From JAEZDR01 sp039811185 (lineage in GTDB: Bacteria; Bacteroidota; Bacteroidia; Chitinophagales; Chitinophagaceae): a stretch of DNA of 64,000 bases. Shown piece after piece: positions 48,936 through 57,330 of the stretch. Made by a program: the position numbers and the translations under genes. The notes beneath the pieces were generated by a model. The model did no database searches, was not told where the DNA came from, and worked only from the letters and a program-made list of their open reading frames with translations. The stretch covers positions 372,001 to 436,000 of the forward strand of contig JBDHYF010000001.1 in assembly GCA_039811185.1 (NCBI GenBank), in the 5' to 3' direction. How positions within the stretch are numbered: the stretch's first letter is position 1; each line of letters starts with the position of its first letter.

Positions 48936-49783
48936 GCTTTACACAGCCGTTCGATCTGAACCGGATAATGCTGATGTTCGAGAAGCTGAACTTTTCGCGC
49001 AAGCGAGTCGGCATTATCTTCTTCAGAAACGGCCACTTTCTCCTGAAAAATGATACGTCCGTTATCGTATTTCTCATCCACAAAATGGATGGTAATACCG
49101 CTGTGTCCGCTACCGGCTGCAATCACCGCTTCGTGCACTTGTTTTCCATACATTCCCTTTCCACCAAACGAAGGCAAAAGGGCAGGATGAAGATTGATAA
49201 TTCTTCCGGGATAAGCGTCGATAATATTTTTTGGGATGCGCCAGAGAAATCCGGCGAGGACGAGTAGTTCGGGATTGTACCTGTTGATGATATTCAGGTA
49301 TTCGTTGCTGTTGTAGAACGGTTCGCGCTTTAGGATAAGCGTGTCGATCTTTTCTTTTTCAGCTATTTGCAGCACACCTGCATCGGGCTTATTGCATACA
49401 ATCAAACTAACCCCGAACGATTTTTTTTCTTTCGAATAGTCGATAATTTTTTGTGTGTTCGTGCCGCTTCCCGAAGCAAATACCACTACATTTTTTGTTT
49501 GCGGTTTAAGCAGTTTCATCCGGGTTAAAATCCTCTTTTCATAGTTCCAAAAAAACCGAAACTGACCGAAAAAGACAGAAACGATAAGAATAATGATTTG
49601 ATACCCGAAAATTAAAACCATCAGTTTGGTAAACCAGAAGGCAAATCCGCCATCAATTTCGAGCCAGCCCGTGATGCTTCTGCTGATGTAAGCTGTAGAG
49701 GTTCCGGTGATGGCAAATACGCATAGGATGAGCATTAGCTGACGATGGCTAACCTTCCATTTCAGCCGTAACTTTTCGAACAT
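48932..49783 (-). CDS. purN: Fusion of a DUF6787-like two-helix membrane domain with phosphoribosylglycinamide formyltransferase
   Basis: A 283-residue protein in one uninterrupted frame. Residues 1-88 are a small membrane domain with two helices (about 16-36 and 50-72), opening FEKLRLKWKVSHRQLMLILC and ending FGQFRFFWNYEKRILTRM, which matches my memory of stand-alone DUF6787 proteins. From residue ~97 the protein is PurN: VVVFASGSGTNTQKI (GSGTN 105-109), INLHPALLPSFGGKG (catalytic Asn197 and His199) and HFVDEKYDNG (catalytic Asp240). PurN formylates GAR in purine synthesis and is normally soluble and ~190-210 residues. An internal in-frame ATG at codon 89 could give a soluble form. It is convergent with cvpA. 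Confidence 0.87.
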   Translation of the reverse strand: MFEKLRLKWKVSHRQLMLILCVFAITGTSTAYISRSITGWLEIDGGFAFWFTKLMVLIFGYQIIILIVSVFFGQFRFFWNYEKRILTRMKLLKPQTKNVVVFASGSGTNTQKIIDYSKEKKSFGVSLIVCNKPDAGVLQIAEKEKIDTLILKREPFYNSNEYLNIINRYNPELLVLAGFLWRIPKNIIDAYPGRIINLHPALLPSFGGKGMYGKQVHEAVIAAGSGHSGITIHFVDEKYDNGRIIFQEKVAVSEEDNADSLARKVQLLEHQHYPVQIERLCKA

Positions 49784-49884
49784 GGCGTAAAGATGAATTA
49801 AAGTTTATGATGAAAATCAATTGCCTCTAAAAGTTGTCTTAAAAATTTTTTTATCTAAATGCACGTTTGTCAAGCTTACGTCAT

Positions 49885-49892
49885 TATTTTTG
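49885..49892 (+). promoter_or_regulatory. Predicted -7 element of the respiratory operon
   Basis: TATTTTTG matches TAnnTTTG exactly, 47 bases before the actA ATG. TTTG at 49866-49869 is 15 bases upstream, shorter than usual spacing. No other strong promoter was seen up to 54436. Confidence 0.45.
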
Positions 49893-49939
49893 CCTCGGTT
49901 AGGATTTTTTCCACATATCGAACTCAGCTTGTGAATAAT

Positions 49940-51208
49940 ATGATTCTTTACTCAAAAACAGCCACAAACTTCCTGAAAACTTTACTGCTTCTTTCAGCAA
50001 TTTGTTTAGGTAGTTCTGTATTTGCCCAAGATGGGAAAGCGCTTTTTAATTCCAATTGTGCCTCGTGTCATGCCATCAATAAAAAATTAACCGGTCCGCC
50101 ATTAGCCGACTTCACGAAAAGAGGTCCGTGGGGCGACAGAAAAGAGGTGTATAAGTGGGTGCATAACCCCCTGTCTTACATTGAGAAAGATGCTTATACC
50201 AAGGCATTGAAAGATGAATATAACGGCATTATCATGACGCCGTTTCCCAATCTTTCAGAAAAAGAAATCGACGCAATTGTAGACTATATCGATAAGGCTG
50301 CGGCCGCTGCAAGCCAGCCGGCAGCAGGCGGTGGTGCGGTTACAGCGGTTCAGCCCGAAAGCGACAACACGCTTCTCTATGGCATCCTCACCCTCATCTT
50401 GGCGGTAATTGCACTTATCCTTTTACAGGTAAATTCCAACTTAAGAAAACTGGCCGATGATAAAGAAGGCGTTCCTTCGCACGAGCCGGTTCCCTTTTAC
50501 CGCAATAAAGCCTACATCGCACTTTTAACCATCATCCTGTTTTTAGCAGGCGGTTATTTAACTACGAAAGGCGCCATCGGTCTTGGCCGAAACACCAACT
50601 ATCAGCCGGAGCAGCCCATCTATTATTCGCATAAAGTACATGCCGGCGTAAATCAGATCAGCTGTTTGTACTGCCATACGGGTGCGGCTCAGGGCAAGCA
50701 GGCCAACATACCATCGGTGAACGTATGTATGAACTGCCATATGGCCATTAACGAGTACACAGGCGAACCTCTTTACGACGAGCATGGAAAAGAAGTTAAC
50801 GGAACTGCGGAGATTCAAAAACTCTACAAATACGCAAACTTTAAAGAAGGAAGTAACGCAAACACCTGGACAATGGATGATGCCAAGCCGATTGAGTGGG
50901 TGCGTATTCACAGCCTTCCCGACCACGTATACTTTAACCATAGCCAGCACGTTGTTGCCGGCCAGATTGCCTGCCAAACCTGCCATGGCGAAATTCAAAA
51001 AATGGATGAAGTGAAGCAGGTAAACGATTTAAGTATGGGCTGGTGTATTAACTGCCACCGCGAAACCCAAGTGCAGTTTAAAGAGAACGGCTTCTACAGT
51101 ATTTACGAGAAGTACCACGAAGAATTAAAGAATGGCAAAATGGATCCTAAAAAGGGAGTAACCGTTGAGCATATTGGTGGCACGGAATGTCAAAAGTGTC
51201 ACTATTAA
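49940..51208 (+). CDS. actA: Alternative complex III subunit ActA: multihaem cytochrome c with N-terminal monohaem domain
   Basis: A 422-residue exported cytochrome with six CxxCH motifs. After a signal peptide (LLLLSAICLGSSVFAQ) an N-terminal class I cytochrome c domain carries CASCH (residues 40-44). Two membrane helices follow (LLYGILTLILAVIALILLQV and AYIALLTIILFLAGGYL). The C-terminal half has five further motifs: CLYCH, CMNCH, CQTCH, CINCH and CQKCH, the pentahaem core of ActA. ActA passes electrons from the quinol-oxidising core of ACIII toward the oxidase. The start is ATG 49940, which gives the signal peptide; upstream in-frame starts do not. First of actABCDEF. Confidence 0.93.
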   Translation: MILYSKTATNFLKTLLLLSAICLGSSVFAQDGKALFNSNCASCHAINKKLTGPPLADFTKRGPWGDRKEVYKWVHNPLSYIEKDAYTKALKDEYNGIIMTPFPNLSEKEIDAIVDYIDKAAAAASQPAAGGGAVTAVQPESDNTLLYGILTLILAVIALILLQVNSNLRKLADDKEGVPSHEPVPFYRNKAYIALLTIILFLAGGYLTTKGAIGLGRNTNYQPEQPIYYSHKVHAGVNQISCLYCHTGAAQGKQANIPSVNVCMNCHMAINEYTGEPLYDEHGKEVNGTAEIQKLYKYANFKEGSNANTWTMDDAKPIEWVRIHSLPDHVYFNHSQHVVAGQIACQTCHGEIQKMDEVKQVNDLSMGWCINCHRETQVQFKENGFYSIYEKYHEELKNGKMDPKKGVTVEHIGGTECQKCHY

Positions 51209-51262
51209 TCGTCGTTTTAAAATAATTATTCAAACTAAATCTCCCCAAAGGGATTGAGAAAT

Positions 51263-54200
51263 ATGGAGCAAAAAAAGTACTGGCAAAGTTTTGGCGAACG
51301 CAGCGAATCGGATTCCTATCAAAACGCAGTAAAAGACGAGTTCCGTGAAGAACTGCCATTTGAGTCTGACGGAGGCCTGATGGATGCAGTTACACCAAGA
51401 CGTGATTTTTTAAAATATTTGGGATTCAGCACCGCAGCCGCAGCAGTAGCAGCAAGCTGTGAGGTGCCGGTAAGAAAAGCTATTCCATTTGCAAATAAAC
51501 CCGAAGAAGTTGTTCCGGGCATGGCCAACTATTACGCTACAACCTATGTGCAGGACGGTGATGTGCTGAGTGTGCTTGCCAAGGTTAGAGACGGACGGCC
51601 TATTAAAATTGAAGGGAACGAACTGTCGCCAATATATGCCGGCGGTACTTCGGCAAGAGCGCAGGCTTCTGTTTTGGATTTATACGACACTGCGCGCCTT
51701 AGGTTCCCGATGATCGACAAGAAGGAAGTGACATTTGCCAGCGCTGACAAAGCCATTACACAAGACCTTTCTAACGGCACAGTAGTGGTGCTCACCAACT
51801 CACTGGTATCGCCTTCATCAAAAGAAGTAATTCAAAATTTTCTTGCAAAATATCCGGGCTCCCGGCACGTTCAGTACGATGCTGTATCGTATTCCGGTAT
51901 GTTGCTCGCCAACGAGGCTACCTACGGAAAAAGAGCCATCCCTTCTTACGACTTCAGTAAGGCAAAGGTAATTGTATCGCTTGGCGCCGACTTTTTAGGC
52001 ACCTGGCTCAGCCCCGTTGAGTTTAACAGACAATATGCAGTGGGAAGGAGGATAGATGAAAAAAATCCTCAAATGAGCCGTCACTATCAGTTTGAATCGG
52101 TGGCTTCTCTTACCGGGTCGAACGCAGACGAAAAATATTTGCACCGCCCCTCTCAAACCGGCCTTATTGCCAATGCATTATTGAGCGCAGTTAGCGGCGG
52201 TTCGGTTAGCGGCTTAGACAAAAATCTGGCTGTCGGCGTGCAAAAAGCAGCCCGCGATTTAGCCGCAGCCAACGGACATGCGCTGGTAGTGTGCAGCAGC
52301 AACGATGTGCATATTCAAACCATCGTAAACGCCATCAACAACCAAATTGGCGCCAACGGAAAAACAATCGACTGGACATCGACATACAACCTGAAACAAG
52401 GTGTTGATGCAGATATGGCCACGCTTATTCAGGATATGAACGCCGGCGCAGTGAGCACCTTAATCGTGTACGGCACCAATCCGGCTTATTCATGGGTAGA
52501 TGCGAAGGCTTTTTCCGAAGGTTTAAAGAAAGTAAAAACATCGGTGTCGTTAAATCCAAAAATGGATGAAACCGCCGCGCTTTGTCGCTATATTATTCCA
52601 GATCATCACTATCTGGAAAGCTGGGGCGATGCAGAGCCGAAAACCGGCTACTATTCCTTTCAGCAACCTACCATTCACCCATTATTCAAAACCCGTCAGT
52701 GGCAAGACAGCCTGATGAAATGGGCCGGTAGTACCGAAGGATATGTAAACTTTATAAAAGGATTTTGGGCCGGAAAGTTGGGTGGCGACAACGGTTATAA
52801 CATTGCGCTTCAAAACGGTGTTGCCGGTTCAACAAAAGGGTTAAGCACCAAAGCTCCTGCCACCGGAAACTTTGCCGATTCCACCACTACAGCAACCGCT
52901 GCCGGTGTTGGAATGTCGGGGTCATCGGTTTCCTTTAACAGCGCATCCCTTTCAACGGCGCAAGCGGCTGTTGCTTCGGCAAAAGGCGGCGAAGCGGAAC
53001 TGGTGATTTATCAGAAAGTTGGCCTCGGCGAGGGCGGGCACTCGGGTAACCCATGGCTTCAGGAACTCCCTGATCCGGTTACACGTGCCACGTGGGATAA
53101 CTACGCGATTATCTCACCGGCAATGGCCAAAAAAATTCTGAATATCGATTTGAGCAACGGCGGCCAGTCAGACAGCTATGAAGTAAATCCGGAGAAGAAA
53201 ATGGTGAGCATTGCAGCAGGCAACAATACCATCGAACTTCCCGCGCTGATTGTTCCGGGTACCGACGAACATACCATTGGCATTGCCGTTGGTTACGGCC
53301 GTATAAGTTCTCTCGGCAAAGCTGCTGAGGGCGTGGGAAAAAACGCTTATCCGTTTACCACATTTAACGGCACAACCGTAGATCACTATAATCCATCGGT
53401 GAAAATAACTTCCACCGGAAAAAGATATCCGGTTGCACTAACGCAAACACACTTCAGATACAACACCTCGCAGGGCGTTCGTACAGAAGTAATTAAAGAG
53501 GTTAGCTTGAAGGATTTCCAGAAAAATCCAAAAATTATATTGCAAGATCGCGAACGCGAGTTGGGGCCATTCGGAGGAACCGAAAACTTCCAGTCGCAAG
53601 GAACGATTTATCCGGTGTTCGACCGTCCCGGCATTCAGTGGGCCATGAGCATCGATATGAATACTTGTACCGGCTGTAGCGCCTGTGTGGTTGCCTGCCA
53701 TACGGAAAACAACGTTCCGGTTGTGGGAAAATCGGAGGTGATGCGTTTTCACGATATGCACTGGCTGCGTATCGACCGTTATTACAGCGGCAGCCTCGAT
53801 AATCCCGATGTGAGCTTTCAGCCCATGTTGTGTCAGCACTGTAACAATGCGCCTTGCGAAAACGTTTGTCCGGTAGCCGCTACCAACCACAGTTCAGAAG
53901 GTATTAACCAGATGGCTTACAACCGTTGTGTGGGTACGCGTTATTGCGCAAACAACTGTCCGTACAAAGTGCGTCGTTTTAACTGGGCAGACTATACAGG
54001 AGCAGACAGCTTCCCCGACAATCAGCGCCAGGTACTCGACGATGTAGTGATGATGATGAACGATCCTTTGCCAAGAATGGTGTTGAACCCCGATGTTACC
54101 GTGAGGGCCAGAGGTGTAATGGAAAAATGCACTTTCTGTATCCAGCGCACACAGGAAGGAAAGCTGAAGGCTAAGAAAGAAAACCGGCCTTTAAAGAGCG

Positions 54201-54436
54201 GGCAAAATGATGAGTGGGATGTGAAATCAGCCTGTCAGCAGGCATGTCCAACCAACGCCATCGTTTTTGGTAATTTAAACGATAAGGAAAGCGCCATTTA
54301 TAAAACCAGACAGCAGAATGCAGGCAGAACTTATTATGCGCTGGAACAATTGCATACTATGCCCGGCATCAGCTATCTGGCTAAAGTGAGAAATTCTGAT
54401 TTGATGCAAGACTCTCCGGAGCCTCTTAAAGCTTAA
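51263..54436 (+). CDS. actB: Alternative complex III subunit ActB (molybdopterin oxidoreductase-like iron-sulfur subunit)
   Basis: A 1057-residue periplasm-facing subunit. The N-terminus has a twin-arginine motif and a lipobox (PRRDFLKYLGFSTAAAAVAASC), so it is exported by Tat and probably lipid-anchored at Cys. The middle resembles a molybdopterin oxidoreductase fold, which in ACIII carries no molybdenum. The C-terminal ~250 residues are a ferredoxin-like domain with four cysteine clusters: CTGCSACVVACH, CQHCNNAPCENVCP, CVGTRYCANNCP and CTFC...CQQACP. These form the iron-sulfur chain. The start is ATG 51263; a TTG three codons earlier is possible. It follows actA by 54 bases. Confidence 0.94.
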   Translation: MEQKKYWQSFGERSESDSYQNAVKDEFREELPFESDGGLMDAVTPRRDFLKYLGFSTAAAAVAASCEVPVRKAIPFANKPEEVVPGMANYYATTYVQDGDVLSVLAKVRDGRPIKIEGNELSPIYAGGTSARAQASVLDLYDTARLRFPMIDKKEVTFASADKAITQDLSNGTVVVLTNSLVSPSSKEVIQNFLAKYPGSRHVQYDAVSYSGMLLANEATYGKRAIPSYDFSKAKVIVSLGADFLGTWLSPVEFNRQYAVGRRIDEKNPQMSRHYQFESVASLTGSNADEKYLHRPSQTGLIANALLSAVSGGSVSGLDKNLAVGVQKAARDLAAANGHALVVCSSNDVHIQTIVNAINNQIGANGKTIDWTSTYNLKQGVDADMATLIQDMNAGAVSTLIVYGTNPAYSWVDAKAFSEGLKKVKTSVSLNPKMDETAALCRYIIPDHHYLESWGDAEPKTGYYSFQQPTIHPLFKTRQWQDSLMKWAGSTEGYVNFIKGFWAGKLGGDNGYNIALQNGVAGSTKGLSTKAPATGNFADSTTTATAAGVGMSGSSVSFNSASLSTAQAAVASAKGGEAELVIYQKVGLGEGGHSGNPWLQELPDPVTRATWDNYAIISPAMAKKILNIDLSNGGQSDSYEVNPEKKMVSIAAGNNTIELPALIVPGTDEHTIGIAVGYGRISSLGKAAEGVGKNAYPFTTFNGTTVDHYNPSVKITSTGKRYPVALTQTHFRYNTSQGVRTEVIKEVSLKDFQKNPKIILQDRERELGPFGGTENFQSQGTIYPVFDRPGIQWAMSIDMNTCTGCSACVVACHTENNVPVVGKSEVMRFHDMHWLRIDRYYSGSLDNPDVSFQPMLCQHCNNAPCENVCPVAATNHSSEGINQMAYNRCVGTRYCANNCPYKVRRFNWADYTGADSFPDNQRQVLDDVVMMMNDPLPRMVLNPDVTVRARGVMEKCTFCIQRTQEGKLKAKKENRPLKSGQNDEWDVKSACQQACPTNAIVFGNLNDKESAIYKTRQQNAGRTYYALEQLHTMPGISYLAKVRNSDLMQDSPEPLKA

Positions 54437-54458
54437 TAATTATAAATCTTATATCAAA

Positions 54459-54483
54459 TTTTAGCGGGCTGAAAAGCCTAAAA
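54459..54483 (+). other. GNRA-capped hairpin between actB and actC
   Basis: TTTTA and GGCT pair with AGCC and TAAAA around a GAAA tetraloop, with a 3-base bulge. It lies 15 bases before the actC ATG and could set the relative expression of actAB and actCDEF by pausing or processing. It may equally be incidental. Confidence 0.35.
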
Positions 54484-54497
54484 GAAATAAAGAGAAG

Positions 54498-55994
54498 ATG
54501 AGTTTAAAATACGAATCCCAACTAAGAGAGCCTTTGGTTTATGGTGTTAAAGATTATCACCAGATAACAGAAGATATTGTAAGGCCCATAGAAGCCAAAC
54601 CTTCGCGTTTGTGGTACATTGGCTTTTTTATTTCGATTGCGCTGCTGCTCTTCGGGGTGTACAGCGTATACCGCGATGTGGCCTACGGTATTGGCCAATG
54701 GAACCTGAATAAGACCGTGGGTTGGGGATGGGATATCACCAACTTCGTGTGGTGGGTGGGTATTGGCCACGCCGGTACGCTCATCTCGGCCATTCTTTTG
54801 CTTTTCCGCCAGGGCTGGAGAACAGGGGTAAACCGCGCGGCAGAAGCGATGACAATTTTTGCGGTGATGTGCGCCGGCCAGTTTCCAATTTTCCACATGG
54901 GCCGTGTATGGATGGCGTTTTTCGTATTACCTTATCCCAACACACGCGGGCCGCTATGGGTGAACTTTAACTCGCCGCTGTTGTGGGACGTGTTTGCGAT
55001 CTCAACTTACTTTACGGTTTCTCTGCTCTTTTGGTATTCCGGTTTGCTACCCGACTTTGCAACCGTTCGCGACCGCGCGAAAACAAAACTTCGTAAAAGA
55101 CTTTACGGCCTTGCATCGTTTGGATGGACGGGTTCAACAAAACACTGGCAACGTCACGAATCGCTTTCGCTGGTACTTGCAGGCTTGTCAACACCACTCG
55201 TACTTTCGGTACACACCATCGTATCGTTCGACTTTGCAACCTCGGTGGTTCCCGGCTGGCATACCACCATCTTCCCACCTTACTTCGTTGCGGGCGCCGT
55301 TTTCTCCGGCTTTGCCATGGTGCAAACACTCATGCTGATTCTGAGAAAAGTGTACGGTCTGCAAGATTATATAACCATGGGACACATTGAGGCAATGAAT
55401 AAAGTAATTGTACTCACCGGTTCTATTGTGGGTTGTGCCTACCTAACGGAATTGTTTATGGCCTGGTATTCTCAAAATAAATACGAAGGCTATGCATTCT
55501 GGTACTCGAGAGCTTACTTGTTTAGTCCTTATGGCTGGAGTTATTGGGGAATGATGGCCTGTAACGTAATCAGCCCACAGATTTTCTGGTTCCGTAAGCT
55601 TAGAAGGAACTTGTTTGTAACCTTCTTCATGAGTATCATCGTGAACATCGGGATGTGGTTTGAGCGTTTTGTAATCATCGTAACCTCCATCCACAGAGAT
55701 TATCTGCCTTCGGCCTGGTCTGTATACTACAGCCCTACCATTTGGGAAATCGGCTTTTATCTTGGAACGTTCGGATTGTTCTTTACCTGCTTCTTCCTGT
55801 TCTCGAAATACTTCCCGGTAATAGCGATTGCAGAAATTAAATATGTACTGAAAACATCCGGCGAAAGCTTTAAAGCAAAAGTTGCGGGTATTGAAGCGCA
55901 GCCTTTACACGAGTTTGTGCATGAGCATGCTCACGACCATTCTGAAGATCTGGCTCCGGATCATGGAAGGTCGTCGGTATTGGGAGGAAACTAA
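54498..55994 (+). CDS. actC: Alternative complex III subunit ActC (NrfD/PsrC-like membrane subunit)
   Basis: A 498-residue integral membrane protein with about ten helices in the NrfD/PsrC fold, the quinol-binding and proton-path subunit of ACIII. Typical segments: WGWDITNFVWWVGIGHAGTLISAILLLFRQGWRTGVNRAAEAMTIFAVMCAGQFPIFHMGR, LPYPNTRGPLWVNFNSPLLWDVFAISTYFTVSLLFWY and STPLVLSVHTIVSFDFATSVVPGWHTTIFPPYFVAGAVFSGFAMV. It ends in a His-rich tail (HEFVHEHAHDHSEDLAPDH) common to this subunit's relatives. It sits between actB and actD. Confidence 0.95.
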   Translation: MSLKYESQLREPLVYGVKDYHQITEDIVRPIEAKPSRLWYIGFFISIALLLFGVYSVYRDVAYGIGQWNLNKTVGWGWDITNFVWWVGIGHAGTLISAILLLFRQGWRTGVNRAAEAMTIFAVMCAGQFPIFHMGRVWMAFFVLPYPNTRGPLWVNFNSPLLWDVFAISTYFTVSLLFWYSGLLPDFATVRDRAKTKLRKRLYGLASFGWTGSTKHWQRHESLSLVLAGLSTPLVLSVHTIVSFDFATSVVPGWHTTIFPPYFVAGAVFSGFAMVQTLMLILRKVYGLQDYITMGHIEAMNKVIVLTGSIVGCAYLTELFMAWYSQNKYEGYAFWYSRAYLFSPYGWSYWGMMACNVISPQIFWFRKLRRNLFVTFFMSIIVNIGMWFERFVIIVTSIHRDYLPSAWSVYYSPTIWEIGFYLGTFGLFFTCFFLFSKYFPVIAIAEIKYVLKTSGESFKAKVAGIEAQPLHEFVHEHAHDHSEDLAPDHGRSSVLGGN

Positions 55995-56034
55995 GGAACG
56001 CGCAACATTAAATAACAGATACTGAAATAACTAT

Positions 56035-56622
56035 ATGGCAAAAAAGAAATTTGTAGTAGCCTGCTTCGATGATGAAGACGTTTTATTTCCGGCGGTGAAA
56101 GCCACCAGGAAAGCCGGATATAAAATTCACGATGTGTATACGCCTTATCCGGTGCATGGCATGGATAAAGCACTGGGTTTAAGGGATACGAGCCTGCACA
56201 CAGCCGGTTTTATTTACGGCATCACCGGTACGATAACGGCGCTTTCAGGAATTTCATGGATTTTGGTGAAAGACTGGCCGATGGACATTGGCGGTAAGCC
56301 GCATTTTGCGCTGCCGGCATGGATACCGATTACTTTCGAGCTAACCGTATTGTTCTCGGCAGTGGGTATGGTACTCACGTTTTGCTACCTCTGTCAGCTT
56401 GCACCCTTTGTTAAGAAACATCATTTCCATGTAAGAGCTACGGACGATTTGTTTGTAATGGCAATCGAATGCACCGCGAAAACAAATGTGGAAGAGCTAA
56501 AAAGCTTCTTGGCAGCAAAAGGCGCTATTGAAGTAGAAGAGCAAATTGCAGAGCCGGGCTGGTGGATTGGCAGATACGACCGCGAACAGAATTTACTTGA
56601 GGATAATACTATTGTTGCTTAA
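56035..56622 (+). CDS. actD: Alternative complex III subunit ActD (DUF3341)
   Basis: A 195-residue protein with two membrane helices and the DUF3341 fold: KFVVACFDDEDVLFPAVKATRKAGYKIHDVYTPYPVHGMDKALGL at the N-terminus, then helices around FIYGITGTITALSGISWILVKDWP and FELTVLFSAVGMVLTFCYLCQLAPF. ActD is a membrane subunit of ACIII without cofactors, thought to be structural. The C-terminus has DLFVMAIECTAKTNVEELKSFLAAKGAIEVEE. It lies 40 bases after actC and is followed closely by actE. Confidence 0.93.
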   Translation: MAKKKFVVACFDDEDVLFPAVKATRKAGYKIHDVYTPYPVHGMDKALGLRDTSLHTAGFIYGITGTITALSGISWILVKDWPMDIGGKPHFALPAWIPITFELTVLFSAVGMVLTFCYLCQLAPFVKKHHFHVRATDDLFVMAIECTAKTNVEELKSFLAAKGAIEVEEQIAEPGWWIGRYDREQNLLEDNTIVA

Positions 56623-56628
56623 ACAGTG

Positions 56629-57300
56629 ATGGAAAAAATGAAAAAAGTTACTATTATACTTGCGCTTACAGCATCGGTTGCTTTTGTTTCTTGCGATCGT
56701 GTTCAGCGAAACCCTTCCGCCAGCTACATGCCCGATATGGGCCATAGCCGTGCGCTGGAAACCTATTCGGACGAGTCGGAGCTGAAAGAAGCCGGAATTA
56801 ATTTTAATAACACACCGGTTAGCGGCGCCCTTGCCCGAGGCGAAGAAATGCCGTTTCCTATTAAGAAAGATAAAGCCGGCGATACCGCGTCTTATTTTGC
56901 ATCAAGGTCGGTTCCGAATCCCATCAAAACTATGTCGGAGGCCGAGTTAAAAGAGGCCGAGCGGCTGTATCTGATTCATTGCGGAATTTGCCACGGACAG
57001 AACGCAGACGGCAACGGCCCGTTGTATAAAGGTGGCGACGGCCCTTATCCTGCCGCTCCGCGGAACTTGACCGACGAATATTCGGTTGCGATGCCCGACG
57101 GTCAAATGTTTTACAGCATTACTTACGGTAAGAATCTTATGGGGCCTTACGCATCGCAGGTAAACCGGAAAGAACGCTGGATGATTATTAACTACATCCG
57201 GCACAAACAAGGCAAAACCTTCGATGCGGGAAGCAAAGATGCAACGCAAACCGCCGGAGTAGCTCCTAAGGAAGAAACGAAAAAAGACGAAACGAAATAA
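56629..57300 (+). CDS. actE: Alternative complex III subunit ActE (lipoprotein cytochrome c)
   Basis: A 223-residue monohaem cytochrome c. A lipoprotein signal (KKVTIILALTASVAFVSC) places it on the outer face of the inner membrane. The haem motif is HCGICHGQNADGNGPLY, and the axial Met is probably within YSITYGKNLMGPYASQV. ActE receives electrons from ActA and may pass them to the oxidase. The start could be GTG 56626, ATG 56629 or ATG 56638; the third best fits a lipoprotein. The tail is Lys/Glu/Thr-rich (KEETKKDETK). It follows actD by six bases. Confidence 0.92.
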   Translation: MEKMKKVTIILALTASVAFVSCDRVQRNPSASYMPDMGHSRALETYSDESELKEAGINFNNTPVSGALARGEEMPFPIKKDKAGDTASYFASRSVPNPIKTMSEAELKEAERLYLIHCGICHGQNADGNGPLYKGGDGPYPAAPRNLTDEYSVAMPDGQMFYSITYGKNLMGPYASQVNRKERWMIINYIRHKQGKTFDAGSKDATQTAGVAPKEETKKDETK

Positions 57301-57330
57301 CTATACGAATACCGATATAAAAGGAAAAAA

